Origin: Pseudomonas mandelii
GTDB lineage: Bacteria > Pseudomonadota > Gammaproteobacteria > Pseudomonadales > Pseudomonadaceae
Length of the DNA: 64,000 nt
Assembly: GCF_900106065.1 (NCBI RefSeq)
Contig: NZ_LT629796.1
Coordinates: forward strand, 4,929,501 to 4,993,500
Reading direction: 5' to 3'
Shown here: positions 53,305 to 62,409 of the stretch, piece by piece
Layout of the letters: each line of letters starts with the position of its first letter
How positions within the stretch are numbered: position 1 is the stretch's first letter
Position numbers and translations under genes: made by a program
Notes under the pieces: model-generated
What the model was told of the DNA's origin: nothing
Databases searched by the model: none
Seen by the model: the letters and a program-made list of their open reading frames with translations, nothing else

Positions 53305-53508
53305 ATGGAAGACGAACTCACAATTGAAATCGACGGCGTGGAACATACCGCAATCTACACCGTATCCAACGACACATTGACGGTGTCGTTGCCTGATGGA
53401 AGCCAGCGATTTACAGAGCTTCGCGGGATCAACCCCATCAGTGCGGCGCGAGTCCACTTACGTTCCTATGCGGGCAGTGTCATTAAACAGACGAAGCCGT
53501 CGCTTTAG
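53305..53508 (+). CDS. Small hypothetical beta-rich protein
   Basis: 67 residues from ATG 53305 with GGAGATC upstream. MEDELTIEIDGVEHTAIYTV suggests alternating beta strands. No family recognised. Probably in the same transcript as the gene before it. Confidence 0.55.
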   Translation: MEDELTIEIDGVEHTAIYTVSNDTLTVSLPDGSQRFTELRGINPISAARVHLRSYAGSVIKQTKPSL

Positions 53509-53582
53509 TCTCAACACTGAACAGTTCGAAGCGCTTGCTTCTGACTTATTGAGAAAAACCGCAATTTAAGGCAGGAAACTAA

Positions 53583-53606
53583 TGGCGAGGGAGCTAGCTC
53601 CCCCGC
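53583..53606. repeat. Single REP-like palindrome
   Basis: GGCGAGGGAGCTAGCTCCCC with a matching GCC end; a single copy of the GAGGGAGC family seen as a doublet at 32.7 kb, placed just after the small gene and before the DUF6124 stop. Confidence 0.7.
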
Positions 53607-53622
53607 CAACGTGGCGCCGTGA

Positions 53623-53985
53623 TTACTTAGGTGGAACGTAGGTATCCAGCATGCGGTTAGCCGCTAATTCCCCCAGCATGATGACCTGCTGAAGCGCCAA
53701 CAGGGTATGCCGATGGGGGCCTTCCACTAGCGCCGCGACGTCGCCGGCCATGACACTGGCCGAGGCCAAATTCTCACACGTTTGAACCAGTAAGGTTTCG
53801 TGGTCGATGTCTGGCGAGATCATAAAAATGGTGCTGGGTGTGCGAGGAGTATTGTTCATGAGCGCTGCCGGATTGAGGTAGAAATCAAGGGCGCGCTCGG
53901 CGGCCTCGTTGAGTTTTTTTGAGTCGACAGACTCATATGGGGATGCCGGATCGGCGCCCGGCGGATTGGGTGTAACTTTGAACAT
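53623..53985 (-). CDS. DUF6124 family protein
   Basis: 120 residues from the ATG at 53985 (MFKVTPNPPGADP); the longer frame to 54123 lacks a good start. The core FMISPDIDHETLLVQTCENL and QQVIMLGELAANRMLD matches the small DUF6124/DUF3077-type proteins present in many copies in Pseudomonas. Cytosolic, helical, function unknown. Restricted to the genus, which supports the taxonomic call. Confidence 0.8.
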   Translation of the reverse strand: MFKVTPNPPGADPASPYESVDSKKLNEAAERALDFYLNPAALMNNTPRTPSTIFMISPDIDHETLLVQTCENLASASVMAGDVAALVEGPHRHTLLALQQVIMLGELAANRMLDTYVPPK

Positions 53986-54547
53986 AGATGGAACTCCGGT
54001 TTCGAATTTTGAGGAGCCATCACCCTCGCTACCAAACGACGGGTGGCGGCCATACGCGGGTTGGTAGACCGGTCGAAACAGGAAACCCGGCGCTCGCAAA
54101 GGAGCCCCACGCATGCCCACCATATAAAGCCGAGTCCCAAATAAGAGACTGCATAGGTGTCGTCATGCGACTGTTTCGTAGCGGGCTACCAAACCCGATC
54201 ACTGTTTTTCAGTGACAGGGAAACGATATAGCCCACCCGATAGCCGCACAAGCCGGCGGATTCTGTCTGAACCGTAGGCAACGGCGCAAGGTCTTGTAGC
54301 CTTCGGGACGTAACACCGAGTGTCTTTAAACGCGCGTTATTAAACGCGTGAAAGTTTTCAAAAAAATCGACGAAACGTCTGACATTTTTTTAGGGTTGGC
54401 TGTCGGAAGCGAGAGGTTTAGTGTGGTTGCTGCCGTCTGGTAGAGAGATGGGGCGCCTGGCGCTTGCAGAGCTGCACTTCATCTCTACAGCCACGACAGC
54501 GAGCCACATACCGATTAGACTGCTAGGTATTGATCCCGGAGGTCACT
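53986..54547. other. Non-coding gap before the toxin-antitoxin pair
   Basis: 562 bases in which I see no supported gene. It contains the DUF6124 promoter region and a short AT-rich stretch with ACGCG repeats (about 54328-54350). Nothing with clear structure otherwise. Confidence 0.5.
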
Positions 54548-54739
54548 ATGAGCGCCGAACTTTCCCCCATCGTTTCAGAGTTTGAAACCGAAGAGCAGGC
54601 CGCCAGCTACGACCGTTGGTTCCGTGCCAAAGTGCAGGCGTCGCTCGATGATCCACGCCCGAATGTCCCTCACGATCAGGTGATGGCTGATATGCGAGCC
54701 CTTATCGAATCCAAGCGCACTAAGCGCGATGCTGGTTGA
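54548..54739 (+). CDS. Antitoxin of a ParE/RelE-type module (stability determinant)
   Basis: 63 residues from ATG 54548 with GGAGG six bases upstream. It reads LSPIVSEFETEEQAASYDRW with PHDQVMADMRALI near the end, the pattern of stability-determinant antitoxins paired with ParE toxins. The end overlaps the toxin start by 11 bases, ensuring coupled translation. The N-terminus probably binds DNA for autoregulation. Confidence 0.85.
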   Translation: MSAELSPIVSEFETEEQAASYDRWFRAKVQASLDDPRPNVPHDQVMADMRALIESKRTKRDAG

Positions 54740-54998
54740 GTGGCGGCCCGAAGCGCGGGCTGAACTCTGGCAAATCCTTGATTATATTGGCGACCGACAC
54801 GTTGTAGCCGCCAGCGAGCTGTACCAAGCCATCGAGGCCGCTACTACGGCCCTGCCGCAACATCCCTACCTTTATCGATTTGGTCGTGTGCCCGGCACGC
54901 GGGAAATTGTTGTGCACCCCAATTACCTGGTGGTCTACCGGGTGACGGATCGAATCGAGATCGTGACCGTTTTGCATGCCAGGCAGGAATACCCCTGA
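54729..54998 (+). CDS. ParE/RelE-superfamily toxin
   Basis: 89 residues. It starts MLVEWRPEARAELWQILDYI, the typical first helix pair, and ends with the beta core REIVVHPNYLVVYRVTDRIE and VLHARQEYP. ParE-type members poison gyrase and RelE-type members cleave mRNA; the HPNYLVVYRV and R-Q-x-P ending favours ParE. Overlaps its antitoxin. Confidence 0.9.
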   Translation: MLVEWRPEARAELWQILDYIGDRHVVAASELYQAIEAATTALPQHPYLYRFGRVPGTREIVVHPNYLVVYRVTDRIEIVTVLHARQEYP

Positions 54999-55249
54999 CC
55001 CCCAATCAAGTCTGTTTGCCAGGGGGCGTGCGCACCTTTTCCAACCAATAGGAAGCGTCCGACATTTTATCGGGCGTGGCGCGGCGCGCCCACATCCGCC
55101 GTCCGCCTGAAATCATGCATGGCATGCGCGATGACGTGGTGTTTTTTGGGTTGAGGTTTTGGTAGGCGATACCGGGTTGGTCACCGGTGGATGGGGAGAC
55201 GCTGAAGTGGTGTCGCTTCTTGGTTGGGGGCCGTGCGGGCTTGAAAAAG

Positions 55250-55336
55250 GATGGTCACTGTACGCCGGGAAAGGAGCCGGTTGGGGGAGCTTCGCAATCC
55301 CGGTTGCCCGAAGGCACCCGGCGTACAGTGACCATC
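55250..55336. repeat. Large stem-loop in a non-coding block
   Basis: A perfect 20-base inverted repeat GATGGTCACTGTACGCCGGG (55250-55269) against 55317-55336, enclosing 47 bases with further internal pairing. It lies in the 700-base gap 54999-55697, which has no convincing gene. The block ends with a terminator at 55604. I recall similar sequence giving rise to spurious short proteins in several Pseudomonas genomes, which would make this a multi-copy element or a structured RNA. Confidence 0.7.
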
Positions 55337-55603
55337 AATACCCGGCAAGGGGCTGCCTGTCCCTTTGAAGAGGCACGTATGAGCTAACGTGCTACGAGCG
55401 ACTCCGCTCGGTCACTGCGGGTGGTGACGGGACATACTGTATCGATGGGCGCTTGGGGCGTCAGCCGGGCGATTCTGTTGTGGTTGTAGGCCATTGCGCT
55501 GGATTGTGTAGCCTCTATAAGTCGCATGGGCCCTGATGGGACTCTCGAAATTCCTCGTTCTGCCCCTTGTACGGTTCGAAAAAATGTTGAATAGTGCCGA
55601 ATC

Positions 55604-55628
55604 GCCCTCAATAGAAGGGCTTTTTTTT
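55604..55628 (+). terminator. Intrinsic terminator closing the non-coding block
   Basis: GCCCT/AGGGC stem with a short loop and eight Ts, 70 bases before the RHH-protein gene. There is no open gene before it, so it may end a non-coding transcript containing the 55.25-kb stem-loop. Confidence 0.7.
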
Positions 55629-55697
55629 GGATAATCTGACTTCATTTTGGTGTCGTTTTGGAGTCAATTGAGTAAAAAGACAATTTAGGAGCCCGCA

Positions 55698-56579
55698 ATG
55701 GCGAGAATCAACATCCGCGATTTACCAGACCCTATTCACAAGGCAATTAGTGAGTCGGCTGACAAGAACAATCGGTCGACCGAGGGCGAAGTTCGCTCAA
55801 TTCTACAAAGCTATGTTTTGAGCTTGGAGGCCAAACCTGCACCTATCGAAACCCTTCGCCAGAGCTGGCAGCGAGGTGTGGGTCAGCGCCTGGATCAGCT
55901 GTTTGGGTTCGTGCGCCGAGATAAGGTTTTTTCTTTTGGAGAGCCTCAAAGCATCGTAGGGATCGCTCGAATCATTGGGGAAGAAACGCCTGCGCATCTG
56001 CTGGATTGCCTGGAAGGCATTGCATCACCGTCTTTTGATCTGCTGGATCGTGTTGTGGCGTGGTCTGGCGGGTCTTACAACTGGCTGGTCAGTGGGATGG
56101 GAACGGTTTTTCCTGTCGAAAACATTGGCAGTAGTTACCAAGATTTTTTCCTGCATGACCGGCAAAGCAAGGACGTTACCTTCAGCCTGTTGCGCATCTG
56201 TGGCGGTCGCTCTGACGGGATGCTGTTGTGCATTCGGCACGACAGCGCCAAGAAGACCTTTGCCTGTGGCTACATTTATGAAACCTTCCAGCTGAAGGCG
56301 GGAATGGGCTCTGGGGGAAGTGGCAATCTCAATCGGTTTGTTCGCTTTCTGAAAACGCACTGCGGCAACCGCGTTCTGAAAGCCTACAACTATGAAGAAA
56401 CTGAGCTTAATACGGAGAAAGGTGCCCATCATCCGCTGTACTACTTGCGGTCGGCTGACAGCGCCGATTGGCTGAGGAAGCTGTTTGATGGAGAAGATCC
56501 AGCCAACTGGTTGGCTGGCAACTCGCCGTTGTGGCGGGACATGAGTGAGTTGCCGTTTGGTAATGGTGAGGCTGAGTGA
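55698..56579 (+). CDS. FitA/Arc-like ribbon-helix-helix domain fused to an unknown domain
   Basis: 293 residues; GGAG upstream. Residues 1-50 (MARINIRDLPDPIHKAISES and NNRSTEGEVRSIL) match the N-terminus of FitA/Arc-type antitoxins. A central helical part (about 60-130) and a C-terminal domain of about 150 residues with many aromatic residues follow; I do not recognise either. FitA antitoxins are normally about 80 residues and paired with a PIN toxin; here no PIN gene is present. It may be a regulator with a sensor domain or a self-contained system. Confidence 0.7.
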   Translation: MARINIRDLPDPIHKAISESADKNNRSTEGEVRSILQSYVLSLEAKPAPIETLRQSWQRGVGQRLDQLFGFVRRDKVFSFGEPQSIVGIARIIGEETPAHLLDCLEGIASPSFDLLDRVVAWSGGSYNWLVSGMGTVFPVENIGSSYQDFFLHDRQSKDVTFSLLRICGGRSDGMLLCIRHDSAKKTFACGYIYETFQLKAGMGSGGSGNLNRFVRFLKTHCGNRVLKAYNYEETELNTEKGAHHPLYYLRSADSADWLRKLFDGEDPANWLAGNSPLWRDMSELPFGNGEAE

Positions 56580-57009
56580 GGTCTGGGTATTTGAGACCGC
56601 TGACGCATCGCCTTCGTCGCTGCTTAGGGGCTCATTCGCTTTCAAATCCAGCAGATGCAGGCCAGCGCATCTCCCCTAACAATCGAAAATTATGCTCCGC
56701 ATGTGCTGACGTGCTTCGCAAGGTTTTTCAACCAAAAGATATGCCGAACCCGAGCTGGTTGATCCCTTCGGCGGTTGCGGGTCATTCGTGGAATTTGCTG
56801 GTGAGCTGCAGCCTGGCTGTGGATCAGTTCAAGCTTGTATCAAAGGAACGCTTAGGCTTAGATGGCCGGTTAATCAAGAGGGCTTGAGATGCGCTAGGCT
56901 GGGTTGTTGAGCGGATTTTTCAAAATAGCACTTATGTCGGTTGAGTTGCTCCGAGGGGAAGTCTACGGAGGGCTGCCACACCAATAAAAACTAGGGAAAC
57001 AAAAGCATT
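56580..57009. other. Gap with a possible degenerate open frame
   Basis: 430 bases. A plus-strand frame ending at 56887 includes VLRKVFQPKDMPNPSWLIPS but has no ribosome-binding site and no family match that I know. It could be the 3' end of a lost gene. Confidence 0.3.
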
Positions 57010-57666
57010 ATGAGTAACTGGTTCGAAGAATCACCGACACGAAGCGTCATCCTCCATACGATTCTGGTAGCAGGCACAGTTTGGGCCGTATTTACTTTTG
57101 TATTTGACGAGAACAAGGTGAGCGTCTTTCGAGCACAAGCAGAGAACGAGAAAGCGACCGCGGGCCAGTACAAAGCCAAAACTGAAGTGCTTGAAGTTGA
57201 AATTTCCCGCTTACGTGATGAAAACAAGAAGTACCAAGATTGGCTGACCGCAACCCCAAATTCCATCCCATACTTCGAAACCAAGCTGAAGGCACTCACT
57301 GAGGAAAATTCGAATCTCCAGCAGAAGCTCGCCACCCCGGCGTCAACCCCATCGGGAAACGCAACCACCACCCCTGAATTTACAAATTTGCCATATGTCG
57401 GAACAAAGACATTGTCGTTGGGTGAGGCCTATGTCGATCCCAAAACTAACGTAACTATTGGTATTGGTAAGATTTCACCCAGCTTCACTGCAACTGGCAG
57501 TGTCACATTGCCTGGCCAAGACCAGAAGAATTTCGAAACCATCAAGTCGGGCGACAACTGGATATTTCCCTTGGGGAAAAAGCAGTATCAGCTCACGGTG
57601 CTGAAGGTGGACTGGTTTTCTAATAAATCAGAAGTCATGGTTAAAGAAATTGAGGATCAGAAGTGA
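57010..57666 (+). CDS. Membrane-anchored coiled-coil protein beside the PLD nuclease
   Basis: 218 residues. One membrane segment (about 14-33, ILHTILVAGTVWAVFTFVFD), a coiled coil (about 40-105), a Thr/Pro/Ser linker and a beta-rich C-terminal domain (about 125-218). No catalytic motif. The PLD-domain gene starts 43 bases further, so the two are likely co-transcribed. It could be a membrane sensor for the nuclease; that is inference from order only. Confidence 0.7.
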   Translation: MSNWFEESPTRSVILHTILVAGTVWAVFTFVFDENKVSVFRAQAENEKATAGQYKAKTEVLEVEISRLRDENKKYQDWLTATPNSIPYFETKLKALTEENSNLQQKLATPASTPSGNATTTPEFTNLPYVGTKTLSLGEAYVDPKTNVTIGIGKISPSFTATGSVTLPGQDQKNFETIKSGDNWIFPLGKKQYQLTVLKVDWFSNKSEVMVKEIEDQK

Positions 57667-57709
57667 CGCCTTGGATTCCGATACCGGCGCTCCTGAGCGG
57701 CCGAAGCCG

Positions 57710-58978
57710 ATGACCCAATCTGGAATCTACACCAACAGCCCTAGACAGGATCAAGTACAGCGGCCGTTCACAGCCCATATGGCTACGGCATCCAGGATTA
57801 GAATCGCAGTGCCGTATTTCACTCGCGACTCGGAGATTTTGCAGGCGGCGGCTCGCGGCGCAAAAGTTGAACTATTGGTGGGTCTCAATAAAAGCACAAA
57901 TCCTTCGGCGCTCCGTCGGGTGCTTGATTCCCCTAACTGCGTAGTGCGCTATTTCACGGATGGTTTCCACGCCAAGGTGTTCCTTTTCGACGGCGTGGTC
58001 ATGCTTGGGTCGGCCAATCTCACCGAAGGCGGAATGGCCAGCAACCGCGAAGCCGTCCTGGTGCTTGACCAACCAGGAGATGAAGACCGCATTTTAGATA
58101 TCGAGCTTTTCTTCGCGCAGGTCTGGGACAGTGCCGAAGTACTGACGCTCCAGGTGTTCAAGCAGTTCCGGGACGCTTGGGATAAAGCGTCCCGCTTGAG
58201 CAACCCGGATACGCCATTCCAGGTGTTGCGTGATGTGGAACCGCCCACTGTGCTTTCAGGTAGCGGACACAAGTCTGCGGAACAGCATTATTTAAGTGAT
58301 CTACAGAAGTCCATCTACGAGGAATACAGTCCCGCCTTCGCAGATGTTTCTGGGGTGCTACGTGATCGAGGGGTGCGCCGGCCCGAATTTGCGGAACTTG
58401 GTCTGGCAGTCGAGACGAACCGTTTTCTGAACTGGGTGCGCCTTGAACACGCCATTGGTGACGCGTCTTGGCAGGAGGCGCCACTGCGGCCTGAGGCCGA
58501 AAGGCGACGCATTGTCGAGAGCCTTGCTGAGCAGTGGATATCAACCACGACCCCACACATTCCGGATGATTACTTTCAATTGCTGAGTGAATTGCGGAAG
58601 GTAATGGCGACGCCCGAAAGCATCAGGGCCAGCGATCATGACCAGTTAGCCCATGCGTTGATTTGTGTGCACGCCTTTAAGCAGCAGTTGCGCTTTACTA
58701 AAGGCGGAGAAGAGGCGCTACCGACGAAGTTTTGGAAGCTGAACCAAGGTGATCTACTACGGGTGCAAAACTCGCTGATTTATTTGGTGCATGGCAGCGA
58801 TGACTTTGCAGAACGCATCTGTGGTGTGCTGTATGACCAGAGATATAAATTGGGCGCTTTTGGGCGCTTCTGTGCGTTGGAGCTGGTGGGGACGCTAAAG
58901 CCCGAGCAGGTGCCGCCGATCAACGGCCGCATGGCTAAGGCGTTGCGTTTCCTAGGTTTTGATGTCCGGGCTGCCTAA
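57710..58978 (+). CDS. Phospholipase D-like (single HKD) nuclease-type protein
   Basis: 422 residues from ATG 57710. The HKD motif is complete: His87-x-Lys89-x4-Asp94 with GSANLTEGG. The N-terminal PLD domain is about 25-150. A helical region follows, and the C-terminal part (about 250-422) ends with a segment typical of small helical interaction domains. A single HKD implies a dimer. Proteins of this build include phage-defence nucleases and helicase-associated nucleases. No helicase is adjacent. Confidence 0.8.
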   Translation: MTQSGIYTNSPRQDQVQRPFTAHMATASRIRIAVPYFTRDSEILQAAARGAKVELLVGLNKSTNPSALRRVLDSPNCVVRYFTDGFHAKVFLFDGVVMLGSANLTEGGMASNREAVLVLDQPGDEDRILDIELFFAQVWDSAEVLTLQVFKQFRDAWDKASRLSNPDTPFQVLRDVEPPTVLSGSGHKSAEQHYLSDLQKSIYEEYSPAFADVSGVLRDRGVRRPEFAELGLAVETNRFLNWVRLEHAIGDASWQEAPLRPEAERRRIVESLAEQWISTTTPHIPDDYFQLLSELRKVMATPESIRASDHDQLAHALICVHAFKQQLRFTKGGEEALPTKFWKLNQGDLLRVQNSLIYLVHGSDDFAERICGVLYDQRYKLGAFGRFCALELVGTLKPEQVPPINGRMAKALRFLGFDVRAA

Positions 58979-59007
58979 TCCTATCCCGGAACATCCTACT
59001 GTGATCT

Positions 59008-60153
59008 CTATCGTCTCATTAGCTTGTTTGTCATTTCTTCAACGCAACGCTCGAGCTTAGGGTAATTTTTATCTTCCTTATCGATGTTGAGCATCGCCAT
59101 GTTGGCTTCTTGGTAGCCGGTATTCACGAGCTTATTCACATACGAATCATCACGTAGCCTGACTACAGATTTCCGACTCTCAAATGCAGATTCCAGCGTT
59201 CTAAACGTATCTTCCATTATCCAGTTCAGGTCTGGCCCACGAAGCTCGTCAGTGACAAACAGAAGACGTTCCATAATTTCAAGGCCTGGAATATTTTTCA
59301 GCACATCAACTCCGTCTCTCAGACGATGCCTTCCATTGAAAAATTTGATGAGCGCTTCACGAACGTAACGAGAAACTCCCTTGCCAAGACCTTCAAATTG
59401 AGTATTTCCAGTATAAAAAAGTAAGGAGTTGTAGATGGCTTTTGCGCGTACTAAAAACTCATCAACCGAATAAATATTGATCCCCGTATTCTTGTCAAAA
59501 AAGAAAACATCCCCGTCGAATGCCTCACCATCCCATCTAAAATGCAGGTCGCCATGTACGTTTAACAGAAGCAGAACGAGGTCTTCGACCTCATCTTCCT
59601 TCCAGTGAGACTTATCGAGCATTTCCTCCAACCGAGCCAGCCGACCTGCAAGACGTCCCAACAGATTTTCGACTGCTTCTGTTTGTATGGGTTTGACGAT
59701 AAATTCTAGATTTGTTGGTCTATTGTTCGGGAATAGTTCTCTGTACAGTTTCTCTCCATTTGAGAAGATTAACTGGTTTTCAAAGGTTACCTGCAGCTCC
59801 AATAGACGGTCCATGAACAGCTTGCGATGGTTGATGTACTGTTCAAAAGTCATTGCACTGATCTGAGCCTCGGTGACTTTCTGCTGGTCCTGATTCTGTT
59901 TGTTCAGGAAAAGAAGTGTTGCGATTGTTGCTACCGTCCCGGTGAGCGTGAAGAACCCACTCAGCAACGAACCAAAACTGCTCCAAGCCGCGTGCTCGTG
60001 TGAAATGGGTCCTAGGGACTTGCCATAAAAAGTGAACAACACGCCTCCGAGAGTCAGCAGAACACACCCCATGCTGATCCAGATCCAACTAAGGTGAATC
60101 TCCTTTTCTTTAGATTTCACAGCCGCTTGCCCCCAAATTTTGAATGGTGGCAT
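59008..60153 (-). CDS. AbiC-like two-TM putative phage abortive-infection protein
   Basis: About 381 residues from ATG 60153; the frame extends to 60240, and a GTG at 60120 is also possible. Two membrane segments (about 20-40, ISMGCVLLTLGGVLFTFYG, and about 55-78, FGSLLSGFFTLTGTVATIAT) are followed by a long helical cytoplasmic domain. This is the pattern of the putAbiC family (W/S-FGS-L then Q-x-Q-x-coil). AT-rich. Lies between the PLD gene (convergent) and the phage tail genes. Confidence 0.6.
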   Translation of the reverse strand: MPPFKIWGQAAVKSKEKEIHLSWIWISMGCVLLTLGGVLFTFYGKSLGPISHEHAAWSSFGSLLSGFFTLTGTVATIATLLFLNKQNQDQQKVTEAQISAMTFEQYINHRKLFMDRLLELQVTFENQLIFSNGEKLYRELFPNNRPTNLEFIVKPIQTEAVENLLGRLAGRLARLEEMLDKSHWKEDEVEDLVLLLLNVHGDLHFRWDGEAFDGDVFFFDKNTGINIYSVDEFLVRAKAIYNSLLFYTGNTQFEGLGKGVSRYVREALIKFFNGRHRLRDGVDVLKNIPGLEIMERLLFVTDELRGPDLNWIMEDTFRTLESAFESRKSVVRLRDDSYVNKLVNTGYQEANMAMLNIDKEDKNYPKLERCVEEMTNKLMRR

Positions 60154-60236
60154 CCTACCAGTATCAATCGTTGTACTACTCGGGATTACACACGGCTTTA
60201 GGGGGGGGCTGCCACTAGCCGCCCTGATGGACGCTA

Positions 60237-60761
60237 TCAAGCGATCCCAAGATTCCTGTTGTACCTCGCCAACTGATCCTCCCCGCCCACCCGAAAAATA
60301 TTCGCCAAATAATCCAGCAACACCACCTCATCCCCATTGATCATCTGCCGCACGTAGGTCGCCGAAAACGGCGTCTCATACTTGGTCGGATCGCGCGGTT
60401 TATGAGTACCCAACTGGTACTCCTTCCCGGTAATGGTCATCGTCGTGACCAACGGAATCTCATCCACCAGCCCGCCATTATTGAACACCTGCACATTAGA
60501 TCGGCATTGCAACTGCACGCTTTTGAACGGCGAGACCAGCTTTCTGGCCGCCTCAAAATACAGGCTATTCCAGGTGATTTTCCCTTCCAGCTTATCGATG
60601 CCATCCGGCAGCTCGATCAACCCGACCATGCCCAACCCTTGGAAGTCACTCATCACGGTTTTGATAGTGCCCAGGTCAATCTCTTCACACTTGCCAAAGA
60701 AGCTGCTTCCATCCAGGTAGATGTTTGCGTTGGAAATGCGATGCGCGCTAAAGCCTGCCAT
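60237..60761 (-). CDS. Phage major tail tube protein (FII-like)
   Basis: 174 residues, the size of P2 FII-type tube proteins of contractile tails. It begins MAGFSAHRISNANIYLDGSS and has VTTMTITGKEYQLGTHKPRD. It directly follows the sheath gene. In complete P2-like or Mu-like clusters the tail assembly chaperones and tape measure come next; here the phage genes stop. Confidence 0.9.
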   Translation of the reverse strand: MAGFSAHRISNANIYLDGSSFFGKCEEIDLGTIKTVMSDFQGLGMVGLIELPDGIDKLEGKITWNSLYFEAARKLVSPFKSVQLQCRSNVQVFNNGGLVDEIPLVTTMTITGKEYQLGTHKPRDPTKYETPFSATYVRQMINGDEVVLLDYLANIFRVGGEDQLARYNRNLGIA

Positions 60762-62183
60762 TTATGCGTTCCCCAGGTTGACCAGGTATTCCCCGGTGAT
60801 TTCGGTTTCGAAGGTGCCGCGTTCGAAGGGCAGCGGCACGGTGAGTTTGTAGTTGAACAGTGCGTGGCCTTGTTCCAGTTCTGTGTGTGGGTTGCGCGCC
60901 GGGTCGTACCAGCATTCGCCGCCGAGCAAGGCACCGTCGCCGATGAGTTTGCGCAGGAACAGGTTGACGCTTTCGGTGAGGCTGGTGATGAGTGAGGTGG
61001 TGATGGGTTGGTCGACGTATTGCAGCGCGCTGTAGCGGATGGATTCGTCGACGACGTCTTTGGTGCGGCGCACGTTTTCGAAGTTGCGCATGTGGGTGAT
61101 GGTGGGCCACGCCGCGGTGCGGTTGCCCCATAGGCGCAGGCCACTGCCGAAGGCGTTGAAGACGGTGGTGATACCGTTTTCGTTGAGCAGGTTGACCTCG
61201 CTGGTGGCGTCGTCGATGCGTGCGGTGAGCGGTCGTTCCAGGCCGATGGCGCCTAGCAGTGGTTGGTTGGAGCTGCTCCACCAGTAGCCGTGGTCGTGGT
61301 CGACTTTGGCGCGCAGGCCGGCGGCGCGGATGGACAAGGGTTGCAGCCGCTCGCCGTGGGTGGCGTCGTAGACCTTCACGTGCGGGTAGCAGAGGCGGCC
61401 CCGGTCGCTGCTGGTGTTGAAGTTGATGGCGCCGGACGGCCCGCGCCCGGCCAGCACTTGTTGCACGGTAGCGCCGATGGGCGCGTCGACGTAGGCGACA
61501 CCGCCGACCTGGCCGGCCGCGATGGCCAGGTCGGCGGTCACTGCTTTTAAGGTGCTGAAGCCTGGGGCGATGAAGAGTTTGGGGAAGAAGCCCAACTGGT
61601 TGTAGCTGTCTTGAAAAGCCTTCAACCCGGTGCGCCGTCCGGCTAGGGTGATGCCGCCGATGATGTCGGCCGGGGTGACTTGGCTGGGGTCGGCGTAGGT
61701 GTAGTCGGCTTTGATGTGGGCGTTGGCGGCGATGCTGCCGGTGGCCAGGCGTCTGACTTGGCCGGTGAGTAAATTCACGGTGTAGTCGGTGCCTTGCCCG
61801 TGGGTGACTGAGCCGTCGGCGGACTTTAGTTGCAGTGTTTGCAGCGCGCCGTGCGCCAGTTGCAACAGGTCGTTGTCGGCAAATTGCTGGGGCTGGTCGG
61901 TGACCTTGGCGTTGTGGATGGCCGGGTCGAGTACGTTGACCACCAACACGGTGCCGGCGCCAAAGTCGTAGATGCCTTGCAGGGCTTCGGGGATGCTGAA
62001 GCCGCTTTGGTGGGTGCCGAACTGGGCGGCGTGGGTGTCGTTGAGGCACAGGGTGAGTTCGTTGACGGGCCCGGCCGGCGCAGTGCCGACCAATGCGATG
62101 ACCGCCGATTTGACCACCCGAATGGGCCTTGGCCCGCGCTCGACTTCGGTGGTTTCTATGCCGTGTAGATAGTTGGCTGGCAT
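60762..62183 (-). CDS. Phage contractile tail sheath protein (FI-like)
   Basis: 473 residues. The start MPANYLHGIETTEVERGPRP and the C-terminal ALFNYKLTVPLPFERGTFET are typical of the FI/gpL-type sheath family. Forms the contractile cylinder around the tube. The stop abuts the tube gene. Confidence 0.93.
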   Translation of the reverse strand: MPANYLHGIETTEVERGPRPIRVVKSAVIALVGTAPAGPVNELTLCLNDTHAAQFGTHQSGFSIPEALQGIYDFGAGTVLVVNVLDPAIHNAKVTDQPQQFADNDLLQLAHGALQTLQLKSADGSVTHGQGTDYTVNLLTGQVRRLATGSIAANAHIKADYTYADPSQVTPADIIGGITLAGRRTGLKAFQDSYNQLGFFPKLFIAPGFSTLKAVTADLAIAAGQVGGVAYVDAPIGATVQQVLAGRGPSGAINFNTSSDRGRLCYPHVKVYDATHGERLQPLSIRAAGLRAKVDHDHGYWWSSSNQPLLGAIGLERPLTARIDDATSEVNLLNENGITTVFNAFGSGLRLWGNRTAAWPTITHMRNFENVRRTKDVVDESIRYSALQYVDQPITTSLITSLTESVNLFLRKLIGDGALLGGECWYDPARNPHTELEQGHALFNYKLTVPLPFERGTFETEITGEYLVNLGNA

Positions 62184-62190
62184 GGTCGTT

Positions 62191-62409
62191 TTATACCTTC
62201 TCTGGTTTGTGAGGTACGGCGGCGGGCTTGGTATAGGGCGGTAGCGGTGTCAGGTGTTTGAGGGTTAACAGCACCAACGTGTAGTCGTGACTTGCTGGCA
62301 GCTCGACGGGTTTTCCGGGCAGCAACTGGACGTCTAGTTCGCCGGTGTCGCCCACCCGCAACGTGGCGGCACTTTGTGGGCCGGTGTAGCGGTAACAGGT
62401 CAGGGTCAT
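62191..62409 (-). CDS. Small phage tail-region protein
   Basis: 72 residues from ATG 62409. Position between Gp37-like and sheath genes is where small Mu/P2-type tail proteins of unknown role occur. It starts MTLTCYRYTGPQSAATLRVG and ends in a Pro/Lys-rich tail. Its start overlaps the previous stop. Confidence 0.65.
   Translation of the reverse strand: MTLTCYRYTGPQSAATLRVGDTGELDVQLLPGKPVELPASHDYTLVLLTLKHLTPLPPYTKPAAVPHKPEKV

Noticed and set aside
55159..55387. Short proteins spanning the 55.25-kb stem-loop
   Set aside because: The frames are products of the inverted repeat and have no family; treated as non-coding.
60748..62049. 433-codon Arg/Pro/His-rich frame in the sheath gene
   Set aside because: Overlaps the sheath gene in another frame; the composition is typical of a GC-driven shadow.
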